From Hydrogenophaga sp. BPS33 (GTDB taxonomy: Bacteria > Pseudomonadota > Gammaproteobacteria > Burkholderiales > Burkholderiaceae_C): 64,000 nucleotides of DNA. The notes beneath the pieces are model-generated. The model saw nothing but the letters and a program-made list of their open reading frames with translations, was not told the DNA's origin and did no database searches. Numbering within the stretch: the first letter of the stretch is position 1; each line of letters opens with the position of its first letter. Below, one piece after another: positions 32,989 to 42,030 of the stretch. The stretch spans positions 434,001 through 498,000 of the forward strand of contig NZ_CP044549.1 in NCBI RefSeq assembly GCF_009859475.1, in the 5' to 3' direction. The translations under genes and the position numbers were made by a program.

Positions 32989-34199
32989 GAAAGCATCCTT
33001 TTTGCCTTCGACAGGACGCGCTCGGCCCATGTCACGTCCGAAAAAATGACCTGCAAGGCAATCCGCTCTCCGGCCTCCATCAGCCCGCCGCGGTGCAGAA
33101 GGCGAGCACCATCGAAAGCAATGAACGTCCCGGCGGGGCCGGTCATCTTGCGCTCCAATTGCGCGAGCTGCGCTTCAGCCTCGCTACCGGGCATGACATC
33201 CCAGCCCAGATGGGAGTTGAACCGTAGCGAAGGCGGTAGCCGCATGAAGTGCCGGCGGAAGTTGTCCGAGTTCATCGACTGATGGTATTGCTTGCCGTAA
33301 TAGATTTGGAGCGGCGAGCCCGCTCGTGTGCCAATGTTCCCGATGACCCTACCCACCATCTCCTGCAGCGGATTCATGTGCATGGCCTCGTAGGCGCCGG
33401 GGTAGCAACTGGTGGGGCCGTTCTGCTCTGTCACCGAGGAGAGATACACGATGGATTTGGGGCAGGAAATGGTTTCATCCAAGTGTGCGTACAGCGTGGC
33501 CGGCGGGTGGTCCAGCCCCGGAATCGCATTGCGCCACCACGTGGCCTGCGGCACGCTCAGCTCCAGGGCCAGGCCGATCACCTGTGTCTTTCGCCCCGTA
33601 TAGGCGCTCACCGCATCCAGAACCCCCAGCGCTCGAAATTCTTGGTTCAACTGCGCACGCAGAGCGCGCACCGTGGGGCCGGTGCTGATGGACAGGTCGG
33701 TGCGCTTGAGTTGATGGGCTCGGGCGTTGGCACGGAAACGCTCCACCTCAGGTGCCGCCAGCCGCTGCATGGACTGGACGGCGTCGGGTCGCAACTGCCC
33801 GAAGAAATGTCGGCTGGTTTGCATGCCGTGGGCACCCATGCGCGCCAGTTCTCCCCCAAGCTGGAAGTGGCCGGGACGGGTTGGTTTGGTGTACCAGTTC
33901 AACTCGTCTTGAAGCAAAGTGTTGCAGTTCGACTCGAGCTCCGCCAAAAACGCCAACTCGTGCGGGTCCTCGCCCTGTGTCTTCAAGGCCGTGAAAACAG
34001 CCGCAAGGGCCTCCTGGCTCTCTTGCCGCAGCGTGGATTGGGCGCGGGAGGACATGGCGGCTCCGATGCCGCGCATGGTGACGTAAATGCTGTTGAAGGC
34101 GTTCAATTGCGTTTCAGACAGGGTCCAGCTCGGGGCGTCGAAGCGAAAGGCCGGGTGCTTGTGGTAACTCTGCTGCAGAGATTCGCTCAAGTCGGGCAT
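32985..34199 (-). CDS. PhyH-like Fe(II)/2-oxoglutarate dioxygenase
   Basis: 404 residues. The C-terminal half shows the double-stranded beta-helix iron site: H239-x-D241 (YAHLDETI), the NGPTSCYPGAY turn (260-270), a distal His369 (DGARLLHRGG) and the 2-oxoglutarate-binding Arg379 (GERIALQ). This spacing fits phytanoyl-CoA-dioxygenase-like proteins. The N-terminal ~200 residues are helical and not recognised. The substrate is unknown; placement between an O-antigen ligase-like gene and an FkbM methyltransferase suggests hydroxylation of a glycan or its lipid carrier. It overlaps the upstream gene by 13 bases. Confidence 0.7.
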   Translation of the reverse strand: MPDLSESLQQSYHKHPAFRFDAPSWTLSETQLNAFNSIYVTMRGIGAAMSSRAQSTLRQESQEALAAVFTALKTQGEDPHELAFLAELESNCNTLLQDELNWYTKPTRPGHFQLGGELARMGAHGMQTSRHFFGQLRPDAVQSMQRLAAPEVERFRANARAHQLKRTDLSISTGPTVRALRAQLNQEFRALGVLDAVSAYTGRKTQVIGLALELSVPQATWWRNAIPGLDHPPATLYAHLDETISCPKSIVYLSSVTEQNGPTSCYPGAYEAMHMNPLQEMVGRVIGNIGTRAGSPLQIYYGKQYHQSMNSDNFRRHFMRLPPSLRFNSHLGWDVMPGSEAEAQLAQLERKMTGPAGTFIAFDGARLLHRGGLMEAGERIALQVIFSDVTWAERVLSKAKRMLS

Positions 34200-35629
34200 G
34201 TATGTCTCCCCGGCACATGTTCGCGTTGAGACTGCACCAACCCGAAATAGGCGCCAGCAACGGCCATCAAGTATTTCCATAGACCTTCGTCGAGCACGTC
34301 AACCATGACACGCCCTATGCACACCAGCAGAATCGCGCAGACTGTCACCAAGGCCGCATGGCGTCTTCCGCTCTTCACCGCGCGCCGCATCGCGGCAATG
34401 ATGCTCCAGAAGAACCAGCCAAAGAGTCCGACAGCCACCCAGCCCAGCGACACCACATGCTCGACCAGGAAGCTATCGACACGCTGATATTTGCCATCCA
34501 TGTCTTCGACGCCCCATAGGCGCCCCATGTAGTTGTCCGAATAGCCGATACCCAAGGGATGGTGCAACAGGCTCTGAATGCCCTCCAGCGACCACGCCGC
34601 TCGCAGATAGGCAGATTGGTCCGCACGACACCGGAACTCGCGCGCGAAATAGCAACGATACACATCGTCGACGGGTTTCTGCCAGAAGGCCGCATCCACG
34701 TATGGCCGCTCGGCGATGGGCACATCTGAGTGAAACACGTGCTGTGTGGCCGCCTGCAGGCTGTAGCTCAGGGCTATCCACCTCGACTTACCTGCGTTGT
34801 GTGCCAATGCCACCGAGATCAACAGGAATCCAGCGAGCACAAGCTTCCACAGGACCGAGCATCGAACAAAGGCACCGATCGCCTGTGATGTCTGGCGCCA
34901 TCCCAGCGCCCAGGCAAGCAAAAGCGCGCCGATGCCGATGGCCGCATAGGCGGCTCGCGCATCAAGCAGTGCCAGCGACAGGACGCTGACCCCTGCGATG
35001 GTCCAGGCGCATACGCGCATCCACAACGGCCTGGCAAGCCATGACAGCAGCAATGCGCCGCCCAGCAGGTGTACCAGGGCCATGGACACGTAGCGCCTGC
35101 CCACGCGTGGGGCGTTCTTGACATGCTCCATCAGGCCGTGGTGGTTGTTGGAAAAGAAGGTGACCTTCTCGTGCAGGACGGATTGAAAAATGTCCCAGTA
35201 CAAATACGAGAGATGCACCAGGCCTGGCACGGTCAGTACGGCGATCAGCAATGCGGGGACGTCTGTCTTGCGGGTGTGCCGAAACACCAGGAAAAGCAGA
35301 ATAAAGGGAAGCAATCCGCAGCCCAGACGAAAGATGTAGCGCAAGTTGGCATCGGGGTCTGCCGGCCCCATCCACGCTTGCAGACCAAGGAACCCCATCA
35401 GTAGAAAAAGGGGGGCCAAGGTCCTGATGCATTCTCTCCACTGGGACCATCCAGCGCCGTACTTCAACAGGATCGGAAGAAGAAGCATCAACGCGAGCCA
35501 GTCACCCTTCTCGTACTTCTCTGGCGTGGGGGCCAGATACAGCGTGAAGACAACGGAAAGACCCAGTGCGAGCGCACCTTCCCATAGCCATGACGGCTTG
35601 GCGAATTTTGCTGCATCTTGAAGGGTCAT
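34187..35629 (-). CDS. O-antigen ligase/polymerase-like membrane protein
   Basis: 480 residues with about ten to twelve transmembrane helices. A large periplasmic loop sits in the C-terminal half (IAERPYVDAAFWQKPVDDVYRCYF ... LLHHPLGIGYSDNYMGRLWG ... RVDSFLVEHVVSLGW). The HPLGIGYSDN motif and loop position resemble the Wzy/WaaL (PF04932) superfamily, which polymerises repeat units or ligates glycans to lipid A core or proteins. Which of the two it does cannot be decided. The start overlaps the upstream stop by 4 bases. Confidence 0.75.
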   Translation of the reverse strand: MTLQDAAKFAKPSWLWEGALALGLSVVFTLYLAPTPEKYEKGDWLALMLLLPILLKYGAGWSQWRECIRTLAPLFLLMGFLGLQAWMGPADPDANLRYIFRLGCGLLPFILLFLVFRHTRKTDVPALLIAVLTVPGLVHLSYLYWDIFQSVLHEKVTFFSNNHHGLMEHVKNAPRVGRRYVSMALVHLLGGALLLSWLARPLWMRVCAWTIAGVSVLSLALLDARAAYAAIGIGALLLAWALGWRQTSQAIGAFVRCSVLWKLVLAGFLLISVALAHNAGKSRWIALSYSLQAATQHVFHSDVPIAERPYVDAAFWQKPVDDVYRCYFAREFRCRADQSAYLRAAWSLEGIQSLLHHPLGIGYSDNYMGRLWGVEDMDGKYQRVDSFLVEHVVSLGWVAVGLFGWFFWSIIAAMRRAVKSGRRHAALVTVCAILLVCIGRVMVDVLDEGLWKYLMAVAGAYFGLVQSQREHVPGRHTCPT

Positions 35630-37242
35630 GACGTTCGCCCCGATGTGGATGCAGTATCGGCCTGCTCCAGCGTGGTGATAAAGCGGCCGAATGCGGGCAG
35701 TGTGGTGAAAGTTTGGAAGGCCTGCAGAACAGATGCTTCCGTCATCTGAGCGGTGTTGCACGCCCGCCAGAATTCTACAAAGGCCTGTTGCAGCAGACGC
35801 GCATCGCCCTCGCCATGGAGGTTGTGCATGTAATAGAACGCCAGTGCCTGACGTTGCATCTCTGCTTTCGATGCCGGTGGCTGGTCGTAAGAGCGCAGCA
35901 TGTCGGCGTATTCGTCGCGATTGCGCGCGGTGCGACAGAAGTCAAACGCATGGTGCGGGTGGCGTGCGCACCCGATCGTCGGTACGCCGAGGTACGCCAG
36001 TTCGTGTGCAACCGTGCCATAGACCGTCACCCCGCAGGCCATCCCGGCATCGGCCAACTGCATGTTGGTGACACCGGCCGGCACCCATTGCAGGTCCGGG
36101 TACGTCTGCCCAAGACGTTCGAGCGCCGCGCCACTCAGCGCAATCTGGTTGGGGTGGGGCTTGAGAAAAAATGGGATCTCAGCCGCGCGCAGCACCTCGA
36201 TCGTGAAGCAGACCCAGCGCCAGAAGTCGTCGAAAACGAGATCGGGGTAAACGTGCGGACTGTCGTAGAAGTCATGCAGGAAAACCACGACCGCACCCTG
36301 CATGCCGTTGGGCACTGCGGCGCAGGCCGCTCCATAGGCCGACTGGCGCATGTAGCTGGTGGCCGCGTCGATACCGCCGCCGAGTCGGTACTCCAGCTTC
36401 TCGCGTGCAATGGCGAGCCGCACTTCCGGATTGTCCAGGCGCTCAAAGTCTGCACGGTGGCGTGCGTAGTTGGGTGACGCGTAGGGATCTTCCTGCGACA
36501 GCTGCTTGCCAAACACATGGATGTTGCCAAACGACCAGACGCTAGCGCCCTGTTGCAAGGCTGCGCGGACCGGAATGCCGTGCTCCAGATAGGAGGTGTA
36601 GGAGGTGAAATACCACCGAGGTTTGACGCGACCGAAATACCGCTGTCCCAGACGCACGTCTTTCACAGCCTGCACGAGCAGTCGACGCACGAAAGGGTCC
36701 CGGGCGTCAAACCTGGGCGCTGGCCTGAACCGCAGGTAGGAGTCGACCAGAAGATCGCCCACTTCAATGCCATCGATTTTTAGGGAAAGGGGGCGTTCCG
36801 AGTCCTGGCTTTGTAGTTGCCGCCAAAGCGTGTGCGCGCGTGCCCAGTCTCGCAGGCAGGTGAGTGGACCTGAAAAGGACGCGCTGCGGTAGCCGACGCC
36901 GTCCAGCAAGCGGCCATAGGCTCGAACCCAGGGATCGCTGGCCAGCCTGGACACCCAGGAAGATCGTTTGAGATCGGCGCTCCATCCGAGGCCGATGCCA
37001 CCGCTGATGGCGCGCACCACAACCGCTTCGAGGCGCACTCCCGTTGTTGCCTTCAGGCGCGCGCTCAGTGCACCAAACAGCAGGAAGTAGAACTTGTCAG
37101 GGATGGACTGAATGGTCAGAGTGTGACGTGTCGATGTCTGACTCGGGTCGCTCTGTACCTCTGCAAACGATTCCGGTTTCACACCGAATTCGTTGGGGTA
37201 CCGCGAGAGCAGGCTGCGTAGTTTGGAAAAGTACCGGCGCAT
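35626..37242 (-). CDS. unassigned protein, possible capsule-type (KpsS-like) glycosyltransferase
   Basis: 538 residues, soluble. I do not recognise it as a named family. The C-terminal half looks like a GT-B donor domain: VVVFLHDFYDSPHVYPDLVFDDFW, EIPFFLKPHPNQIA, LQWVPAGVTNMQLADAGMACGVTVYGTVAHELAYLGVPTIGCARHPHHAF. The KPHPN and GTVAHELAYLGVPTI stretches recall capsule polysaccharide KpsS/LipB and CDP-glycerophosphotransferase-like proteins. A nonulosonate or other transferase function would fit the operon, but this is inference. It overlaps the ligase-like gene by 4 bases. Confidence 0.6.
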   Translation of the reverse strand: MRRYFSKLRSLLSRYPNEFGVKPESFAEVQSDPSQTSTRHTLTIQSIPDKFYFLLFGALSARLKATTGVRLEAVVVRAISGGIGLGWSADLKRSSWVSRLASDPWVRAYGRLLDGVGYRSASFSGPLTCLRDWARAHTLWRQLQSQDSERPLSLKIDGIEVGDLLVDSYLRFRPAPRFDARDPFVRRLLVQAVKDVRLGQRYFGRVKPRWYFTSYTSYLEHGIPVRAALQQGASVWSFGNIHVFGKQLSQEDPYASPNYARHRADFERLDNPEVRLAIAREKLEYRLGGGIDAATSYMRQSAYGAACAAVPNGMQGAVVVFLHDFYDSPHVYPDLVFDDFWRWVCFTIEVLRAAEIPFFLKPHPNQIALSGAALERLGQTYPDLQWVPAGVTNMQLADAGMACGVTVYGTVAHELAYLGVPTIGCARHPHHAFDFCRTARNRDEYADMLRSYDQPPASKAEMQRQALAFYYMHNLHGEGDARLLQQAFVEFWRACNTAQMTEASVLQAFQTFTTLPAFGRFITTLEQADTASTSGRTS

Positions 37243-37243
37243 G

Positions 37244-37948
37244 CTATGCGCGTGCGTTGGGAACTTGGCCGCCGCGGTACTGGAACAGGTAGTCTTGGGA
37301 AGACAGCTGTTCCGCCAACCGATAGCCCAGCGGTTCGAGGTATGCGTTCATCCGATCGAAGTCTCGGCATTCAACCAGGATGAACTTGAAATGGAACGCC
37401 TCATGATCGACTCCTTGGAGCACCTCGAGCTCGGCGCCTTCCACGTCGAGCGACAGGAAGTCGATCAACTTGGGCGCCTGGGCCTCAATCAAGATCGAGT
37501 TAAGCGTCCGGGCAACCGCGCCAAATTCAAATACGACCTCTGCGTCCTGAAGAAACTTGGAGCCCGAATTGGCGTGGGACATAGGATCGGAAATGTCCGA
37601 GCCCAGGCTCAACGGCGTGGACATGAGGTTGGAATATGCCATGCGCACAAAATCCTGGTCATATCCAAACGACACGCAGGCGGCGCAATGGATGCTGTTG
37701 CGAGGCGAGCGGTTCTTGCGGCATTTCACGAAATTGTGCGGCGTCGGCTCGATGAGCAGTCCACGCCAGTTCCGGTGCTTCTCGAAGTACAGACTGTTGG
37801 ACTGGGTTACGCCATCGTTGGCGCCGAGCTCGACGAAGTAGCCATTGTCGTGGTTGACATACTTTTCCAGCTTGCGGTCGAGTTGGTTCAGGCTGTAGTA
37901 CTTTCCCTGAAGCCATCGCTTGGCAAGCTGTTTGATCTCGTGAATCAT
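37244..37948 (-). CDS. FkbM-family methyltransferase
   Basis: 234 residues from the ATG at 37948; a GTG at 38002 would add 18 residues and cannot be excluded. Signatures: NGYFVELGANDGVTQSNSLYFEKHRNWRGLLIEPTPHNFVKCRKNR (SAM site) and IDFLSLDVEGAELEVLQGVD (catalytic-core strand). The QSNSLYFE variant is common in FkbM enzymes of surface-glycan loci. It lies just downstream of pseI, so a sugar O-methyltransferase acting on the same glycan is likely. Confidence 0.8.
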   Translation of the reverse strand: MIHEIKQLAKRWLQGKYYSLNQLDRKLEKYVNHDNGYFVELGANDGVTQSNSLYFEKHRNWRGLLIEPTPHNFVKCRKNRSPRNSIHCAACVSFGYDQDFVRMAYSNLMSTPLSLGSDISDPMSHANSGSKFLQDAEVVFEFGAVARTLNSILIEAQAPKLIDFLSLDVEGAELEVLQGVDHEAFHFKFILVECRDFDRMNAYLEPLGYRLAEQLSSQDYLFQYRGGQVPNARA

Positions 37949-38019
37949 GAAGTGTGGGTCTCGATACCATGTGCCGTTGCGGGTGGATGCTTGGATCTCC
38001 ACGTCACGGGCTCACGCTT

Positions 38020-39069
38020 TTACGGTTGAAGGTCGCTCTCGGTCAGTGGGGAGCCTTTCTTGATATCGCGGGCGAGCAAGCGACCGTGGGTGCGGTCGAA
38101 CTCGCGTGGGTGAAGCCCCTTGGCGGGACGGACAACGCGAATATCGCCAGCGACGATGGTGTGGCCCGCCTCAAGATCCCGATTGGCATAAATGGAGCGC
38201 TTGAAAACCGTTTGTTTTTTTTCCTTGTCCGACAACACATAGTTGACGGATCCCAGCGCGCGCCAGGCGCGCTCCGATTCTTGTACCAATGCCGCGATTT
38301 CCTCAGGCTCCAACGAAAAAGCGGAGTCCACGCCCCCGTCGGCACGCCGCAGTGTGAAATGCTTTTCGATCACGGTGGCACCCAAGGCCACCGATGCCAC
38401 GGCCGCACCAATGCCCATGGTGTGGTCACTCAACCCTACTTGGCAGCCGTACCGCGCCGCCATGTCGGGAATGGTGCGCAGGTTAGTGGTCTCGGGCGAC
38501 GCAGGGTAGGTGCTGGTGCATTTGAGCAGCACGAAGTCTTTGGCGCCCAGCGAACGCAAGTAGGCAACGGATGCATCCAATTCTTCCTGGCCGATCACGC
38601 CCGTGCTCATGATGAAGGGCTTGCCAGTCTCCACCACTTTGCGCATCAAGGGGTAGTGCTCGTTCTCGAAGGAAGCAATCTTGTAGGCGGGTACATCGAG
38701 CGACTCAAGAAAGTCGACCGCGGTTTCGTCGAATGGCGAGCTGAACGCCAGCATGCCGCGCTGCTTCGCGCGTTCGAACAGGGGCGCGTGCCATTCCCAG
38801 GGCGTGTACGCCATCTTGTACAGGGCATGCAATTCCATGCCGTTCCACAACGAGTTGCCGTCCTCGATCAGGTGCGCGCCCGGCATCGTGATCGTGTCGG
38901 CGGTGTAGGTCTGCAGCTTGACCGCATGGGCTCCCGCGTCCGCGGCGGCATCCACCAGCGCGAGGGCTCTGTCGAGCGACTGGTTATGGTTGCCCGACAT
39001 CTCGGCGATGATGAACGGAGGAGAGTCAGGTCCAATGCGCCGTCCCGCGATGTTGAAGACGTGGGTCAT
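38020..39069 (-). CDS. pseI: pseudaminic acid synthase (NeuB family, PseI)
   Basis: 349 residues. The NeuB-type TIM barrel opens with FIIAEMSGNHNQSLDRALALVDAAADAGAHAVKLQTYTADTITM, and AYTPWEWHAPLFERAKQRGMLAFSSPFDETAVDFLESLDVPAYKIASFE is closer to PseI than to NeuB or LegI. A C-terminal SAF domain (from ~290: RSIYANRDLEAGHTI) is present. It condenses PEP with a 6-deoxy-diacetamido hexose to give a nonulosonic acid. The start overlaps the HAD gene stop (ATGA). Confidence 0.9.
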   Translation of the reverse strand: MTHVFNIAGRRIGPDSPPFIIAEMSGNHNQSLDRALALVDAAADAGAHAVKLQTYTADTITMPGAHLIEDGNSLWNGMELHALYKMAYTPWEWHAPLFERAKQRGMLAFSSPFDETAVDFLESLDVPAYKIASFENEHYPLMRKVVETGKPFIMSTGVIGQEELDASVAYLRSLGAKDFVLLKCTSTYPASPETTNLRTIPDMAARYGCQVGLSDHTMGIGAAVASVALGATVIEKHFTLRRADGGVDSAFSLEPEEIAALVQESERAWRALGSVNYVLSDKEKKQTVFKRSIYANRDLEAGHTIVAGDIRVVRPAKGLHPREFDRTHGRLLARDIKKGSPLTESDLQP

Positions 39070-39719
39070 GGTGAAAGCTCTTTCAGCAAGGATGGCAAGA
39101 GATCGAGATGGTGAAGACGGTGTTGCGCGTCGAACCCGGGGCGGGCCGTGACATTGCGGTGTTGGCCGGTCAGCACTCGGATGGTGTGGGCACCAGCGGC
39201 GTTCAGACCGACAAAATCTTTGGCAGGATTGTCGCCGACATAAACCAGGTCCGACAGTGGCCTGCCCTCCCGCCGCGCAATGAGTTCGAAACAAAACGTG
39301 GATGGCTTGGCGTGCGCAACACCGTATCGATGGGTGATGTAGGCGTGCCGCACATGGCGGCGCACTTGCAGCGCCGTTAGCTTCTTGTCTTGCACGACTT
39401 TATGACCATCGGTCACGATGTAGAGCGGACGGTCACGGAATGTCGACAGCACGTGGCGGGCCGAGTCCCACAACTTGATGTGAGGGGTGTGGTGCCGGTA
39501 CGCGCGAACCGCTTCCCGGACCGGTGCGCGTCCGTTGAGCCACACATCAAAGATCCGCCCACGCCCGTCCCGGTCGTGGATCTCGTTGAGTTGCGCAAAC
39601 GAGGCATCGACAGCAAGGCCCAACGCGCGCTCGCCCCATTCGGCGACGGCACGAAAACCGCTACGAACGTAGGTGAGTTCGTCGTACAGTGTGTCGTCGA
39701 GGTCAAAGATCAGGATCAT
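39066..39719 (-). CDS. HAD-superfamily hydrolase
   Basis: 217 residues from ATG 39719; a TTG at 39734 is an alternative. Motif I is LIFDLDDTLYDE, motif II lies in LYIVTDGHK, motif III Lys in HAKPSTF, and motif IV is VYVGDNPAKDF. A helical cap is inserted after motif I. This is a phosphatase-type HAD of unknown substrate. It sits between the ATP-grasp gene and pseI with overlaps on both sides, so it should act in the nonulosonate branch. A 9-phosphatase role is not needed for a 9-deoxy sugar, which makes its purpose unclear. Confidence 0.75.
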   Translation of the reverse strand: MILIFDLDDTLYDELTYVRSGFRAVAEWGERALGLAVDASFAQLNEIHDRDGRGRIFDVWLNGRAPVREAVRAYRHHTPHIKLWDSARHVLSTFRDRPLYIVTDGHKVVQDKKLTALQVRRHVRHAYITHRYGVAHAKPSTFCFELIARREGRPLSDLVYVGDNPAKDFVGLNAAGAHTIRVLTGQHRNVTARPGFDAQHRLHHLDLLPSLLKELSP

Positions 39720-40683
39720 AGAAATGCTGGTCAACAGGCACTCGAACCTGGCGAACCTCCCCAGGAATGCGCTGGAAGGACACGTCGCTCTCGCCGATGC
39801 CGAACCGCTCGTTCAGCGTCCAGAACCACACATCCAGGCCGGCGGCAATCGCTGCCGTGGATGCACCACCAAACCGAGCATTGAGTTCAATCACGTGCGG
39901 CACATTGCGGTTGTCGACGATCAGCTGCAGGACGACCGGGCCGCGCAAGGCGTGCGACTCTAGAAATGCCTTGCATGCCGCTTCCAGCGATGTGTCCCGG
40001 AAGGTGGTGGTGATCACCGATTCGCCATTCAGCACCTGATCGCGTCGTCGCAAGACAAGCCCTCTGACGCGGTGTGCTTGGTCCAGCCATGCATCGACGC
40101 TAACCTCCCGGCCCTGCACAAAGGGTTGAAAAATCGGCTCATTCAGCGTGGAGGCATGCGCGCGGGCGGTCGTTTGGTCCAGGTTGATGCCGATGGAGCG
40201 ACTGCCCGCCCCGAACCGTTCTTTGACAACGAGTGTTGCGCCTTCTTCAGGAGCGAGCCAGGCCGGAATGACGAGCAGCGGACTGCCTGCAGCACCACGC
40301 TTTGCGAACAGGAGTTTGTCCAGACTCAGTTGAATCGCCTGAGGAGAAGAAACGACGACTTCGATGCCATGGCTGGCGAACGCGTCCGCATGTGCTGACC
40401 AGAAGCCCAGTTCGCCATCGCGGGTCGGAATGACGGTGCCTATGCCATTGGCCATGCAGATCTGAACAAGCGCATCAGCGTTCTCCGTCTGTGTTCTTGG
40501 CAATTGGATGAAGCCGTCGGCAAAGTAGCGTGACGTGACGCCATCGCTGGCATCGCCAGCGAACACGCGAATGTGCGTGTCGATACGTCTGGCCGCCTGC
40601 ATCACTGAGCGCAGCAAGGGGATTTTGTTGGCCGCGCTGCTGATCAAGACGTTGCGCGGCGTAGCGCCGGTGAAGTCCCTCAT
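39703..40683 (-). CDS. ATP-grasp-fold ligase
   Basis: 326 residues from the ATG at 40683, which has an AGGG ribosome site; ATG 40713 would add ten residues. The fold is CarB/PylC-like: an N-terminal RNVLISSAANKIPLLRSVMQAARRI pre-ATP domain, LVVKERFGAGSRSIGINL (ATP-binding loop), FVQGREVSVDAWLD and the magnesium-binding end VVLQLIVDNRNVPHVIELNARFGG. It activates a carboxylate as acyl phosphate and joins it to an amine or similar nucleophile. In this locus it may attach an amino acid or acid to an amino sugar. The substrate is unknown. Confidence 0.75.
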   Translation of the reverse strand: MRDFTGATPRNVLISSAANKIPLLRSVMQAARRIDTHIRVFAGDASDGVTSRYFADGFIQLPRTQTENADALVQICMANGIGTVIPTRDGELGFWSAHADAFASHGIEVVVSSPQAIQLSLDKLLFAKRGAAGSPLLVIPAWLAPEEGATLVVKERFGAGSRSIGINLDQTTARAHASTLNEPIFQPFVQGREVSVDAWLDQAHRVRGLVLRRRDQVLNGESVITTTFRDTSLEAACKAFLESHALRGPVVLQLIVDNRNVPHVIELNARFGGASTAAIAAGLDVWFWTLNERFGIGESDVSFQRIPGEVRQVRVPVDQHFYDPDL

Positions 40684-40702
40684 GAGCAGGCCCTGTGCTG
40701 GA

Positions 40703-41269
40703 TCAATGACCATCTGCGTGACAACCGTGCATCAGCGAAGTGACAGGTTTGCCGTTCACGAGCACATGGTCGAGAAGCCGCCCTTCCAGCACAAAGCCGC
40801 TTGCTTCGAGCACACGAATGGTGTTGTCCCGAAACGCATAGGTTTCAGTGCAAAGCTTACGAAAGCCGAGTTGGTGGAACGCGACTCTCTTCAGCAGTTC
40901 GAGAAAAATGCCAAAGCGTGCGTCGTAGGCGGGCACATCGCGGGCTAGCGGGGTATTGACCAGAAACGACACCTCGGCACGCTGGTGTTCCCAGGCGATG
41001 TGAACCAAGCCACCGTAGCCAATGGGGCGTTCATTCTCCAGGAAGCTCAGCAGAATATTGCGCGGTTGCGCCTCCTCCATCGATGGCCAGATGTTGTTCT
41101 GAAAGTACGCCACCTGTTGCTCTTTTTCGATGGGTGTTGCTTGTCGCAGAACGTCAATCTGCTCATTGCGCCAGATGCGGATGGATTCGATGTGGTCGTC
41201 CTGCACAGGGACCAGCGAAAACGCCGCTTGCGTTACAGTTTCGGCGGGCAGGCAGACGTAGCGGCGCAT
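40703..41269 (-). CDS. GNAT acetyltransferase, PseH-like
   Basis: 188 residues from ATG 41269, whose first base is shared with the upstream stop in a TGATG junction; a GTG at 41272 is also in frame. The GNAT fold shows SLVPVQDDHIESIRIWRNEQIDVLRQATPI at the N-terminus, then IGYGGLVHI and the acetyl-CoA-binding GFRKLCTETYAFRDNTIRVLEASGFVLEGRL. The WRN start and the final segment match sugar N-acetyltransferases such as PseH, which acetylates the 4-amino group made by PseC. Since fdtB makes another amino sugar in the same operon, that product is a second possible substrate. Confidence 0.74.
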   Translation of the reverse strand: MRRYVCLPAETVTQAAFSLVPVQDDHIESIRIWRNEQIDVLRQATPIEKEQQVAYFQNNIWPSMEEAQPRNILLSFLENERPIGYGGLVHIAWEHQRAEVSFLVNTPLARDVPAYDARFGIFLELLKRVAFHQLGFRKLCTETYAFRDNTIRVLEASGFVLEGRLLDHVLVNGKPVTSLMHGCHADGH

Positions 41270-42030
41270 CACTCAATGACTAGGTAGGAGGTCAGCGGGT
41301 TGGACGGATCCCGGCGGATGGCGTACTTGGACAGTCCAAGCACTTCGCGCAGCGCCAGCGTCTCGCCCGGGAATTCGGGGCAGTTGAGTTCGTCAAATGC
41401 CAGAACCGAACCTTTGGTGAGATGCGGCAGGATGCGCTCCAGGCACGATTTGGTCGGCGCGTAGATGTCGAAATCGAAGTACGCCAGTGCCACGATGGTT
41501 TCGGGATGCTTTTCGAGGTATGCGGGCAAGGTGACATTTGCATCCCCCTCGACCAGCTCGTACTTGCGCTTGTGGGGGATGGGCGCATTGCGCTCATGAA
41601 AGCTCAGAATGGCATCGAGCTCATCCTTCCATCCGGGCGCAACAGAATAGTCGCCGGCCGTGATCAAGGTTCCGTCTTCGGGAGACACCGACGGGAAACC
41701 CTCGAAGGTATCGAAGCCGACGATGCGGCGGTTGTAATTGAACGGCTCATGGATGCCACGCAACTGAGAAAACAAGGCCATGTTTTGCCCCCAGCGCACC
41801 CCGAATTCCATGATGACGCCGTGCACGGGAACGATCTTCTGGTACAGCGACTGGATGAAGTTGATGCGGGAAAGCGTCTGTCGCGTGAGGTAGACGCCCA
41901 GGTTGTCGAGCAACTCGGTGTTGGGAATGGCCGAGGTCCTCAGCCGCTGAGCAAAGCCAAGTTTGTTGTCCAGCTCAGCGCTGGTGGAACCCACGAGGGT
42001 CTTGCTGGAAGGATTCATTGGAGTGCTCAT
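41269..42030 (-). CDS. TylF/MycF-type macrocin O-methyltransferase-like protein
   Basis: 253 residues. HGVIMEFGVRWGQNMALFSQLRG is the SAM site. RRIVGFDTFEGFPSVSPEDG and ALAYFDFDIYAPTKSCLERILPHLTKGSVLAFDELN are strong TylF-family signatures, including the acidic residues that bind magnesium. TylF enzymes methylate sugar hydroxyls. In glycan loci, TylF-like genes often accompany nonulosonate genes, as here. It overlaps the methyltransferase upstream by 4 bases. Confidence 0.82.
   Translation of the reverse strand: MSTPMNPSSKTLVGSTSAELDNKLGFAQRLRTSAIPNTELLDNLGVYLTRQTLSRINFIQSLYQKIVPVHGVIMEFGVRWGQNMALFSQLRGIHEPFNYNRRIVGFDTFEGFPSVSPEDGTLITAGDYSVAPGWKDELDAILSFHERNAPIPHKRKYELVEGDANVTLPAYLEKHPETIVALAYFDFDIYAPTKSCLERILPHLTKGSVLAFDELNCPEFPGETLALREVLGLSKYAIRRDPSNPLTSYLVIE

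Noticed and set aside
38020-39069. Calling the NeuB-family gene sialic or legionaminic acid synthase
   Set aside because: The AYTPWEWH and SSPFDETAVDFLE stretches are PseI-like, and pseC and pseF are in the operon; NeuA/NeuC and Leg enzymes are absent.
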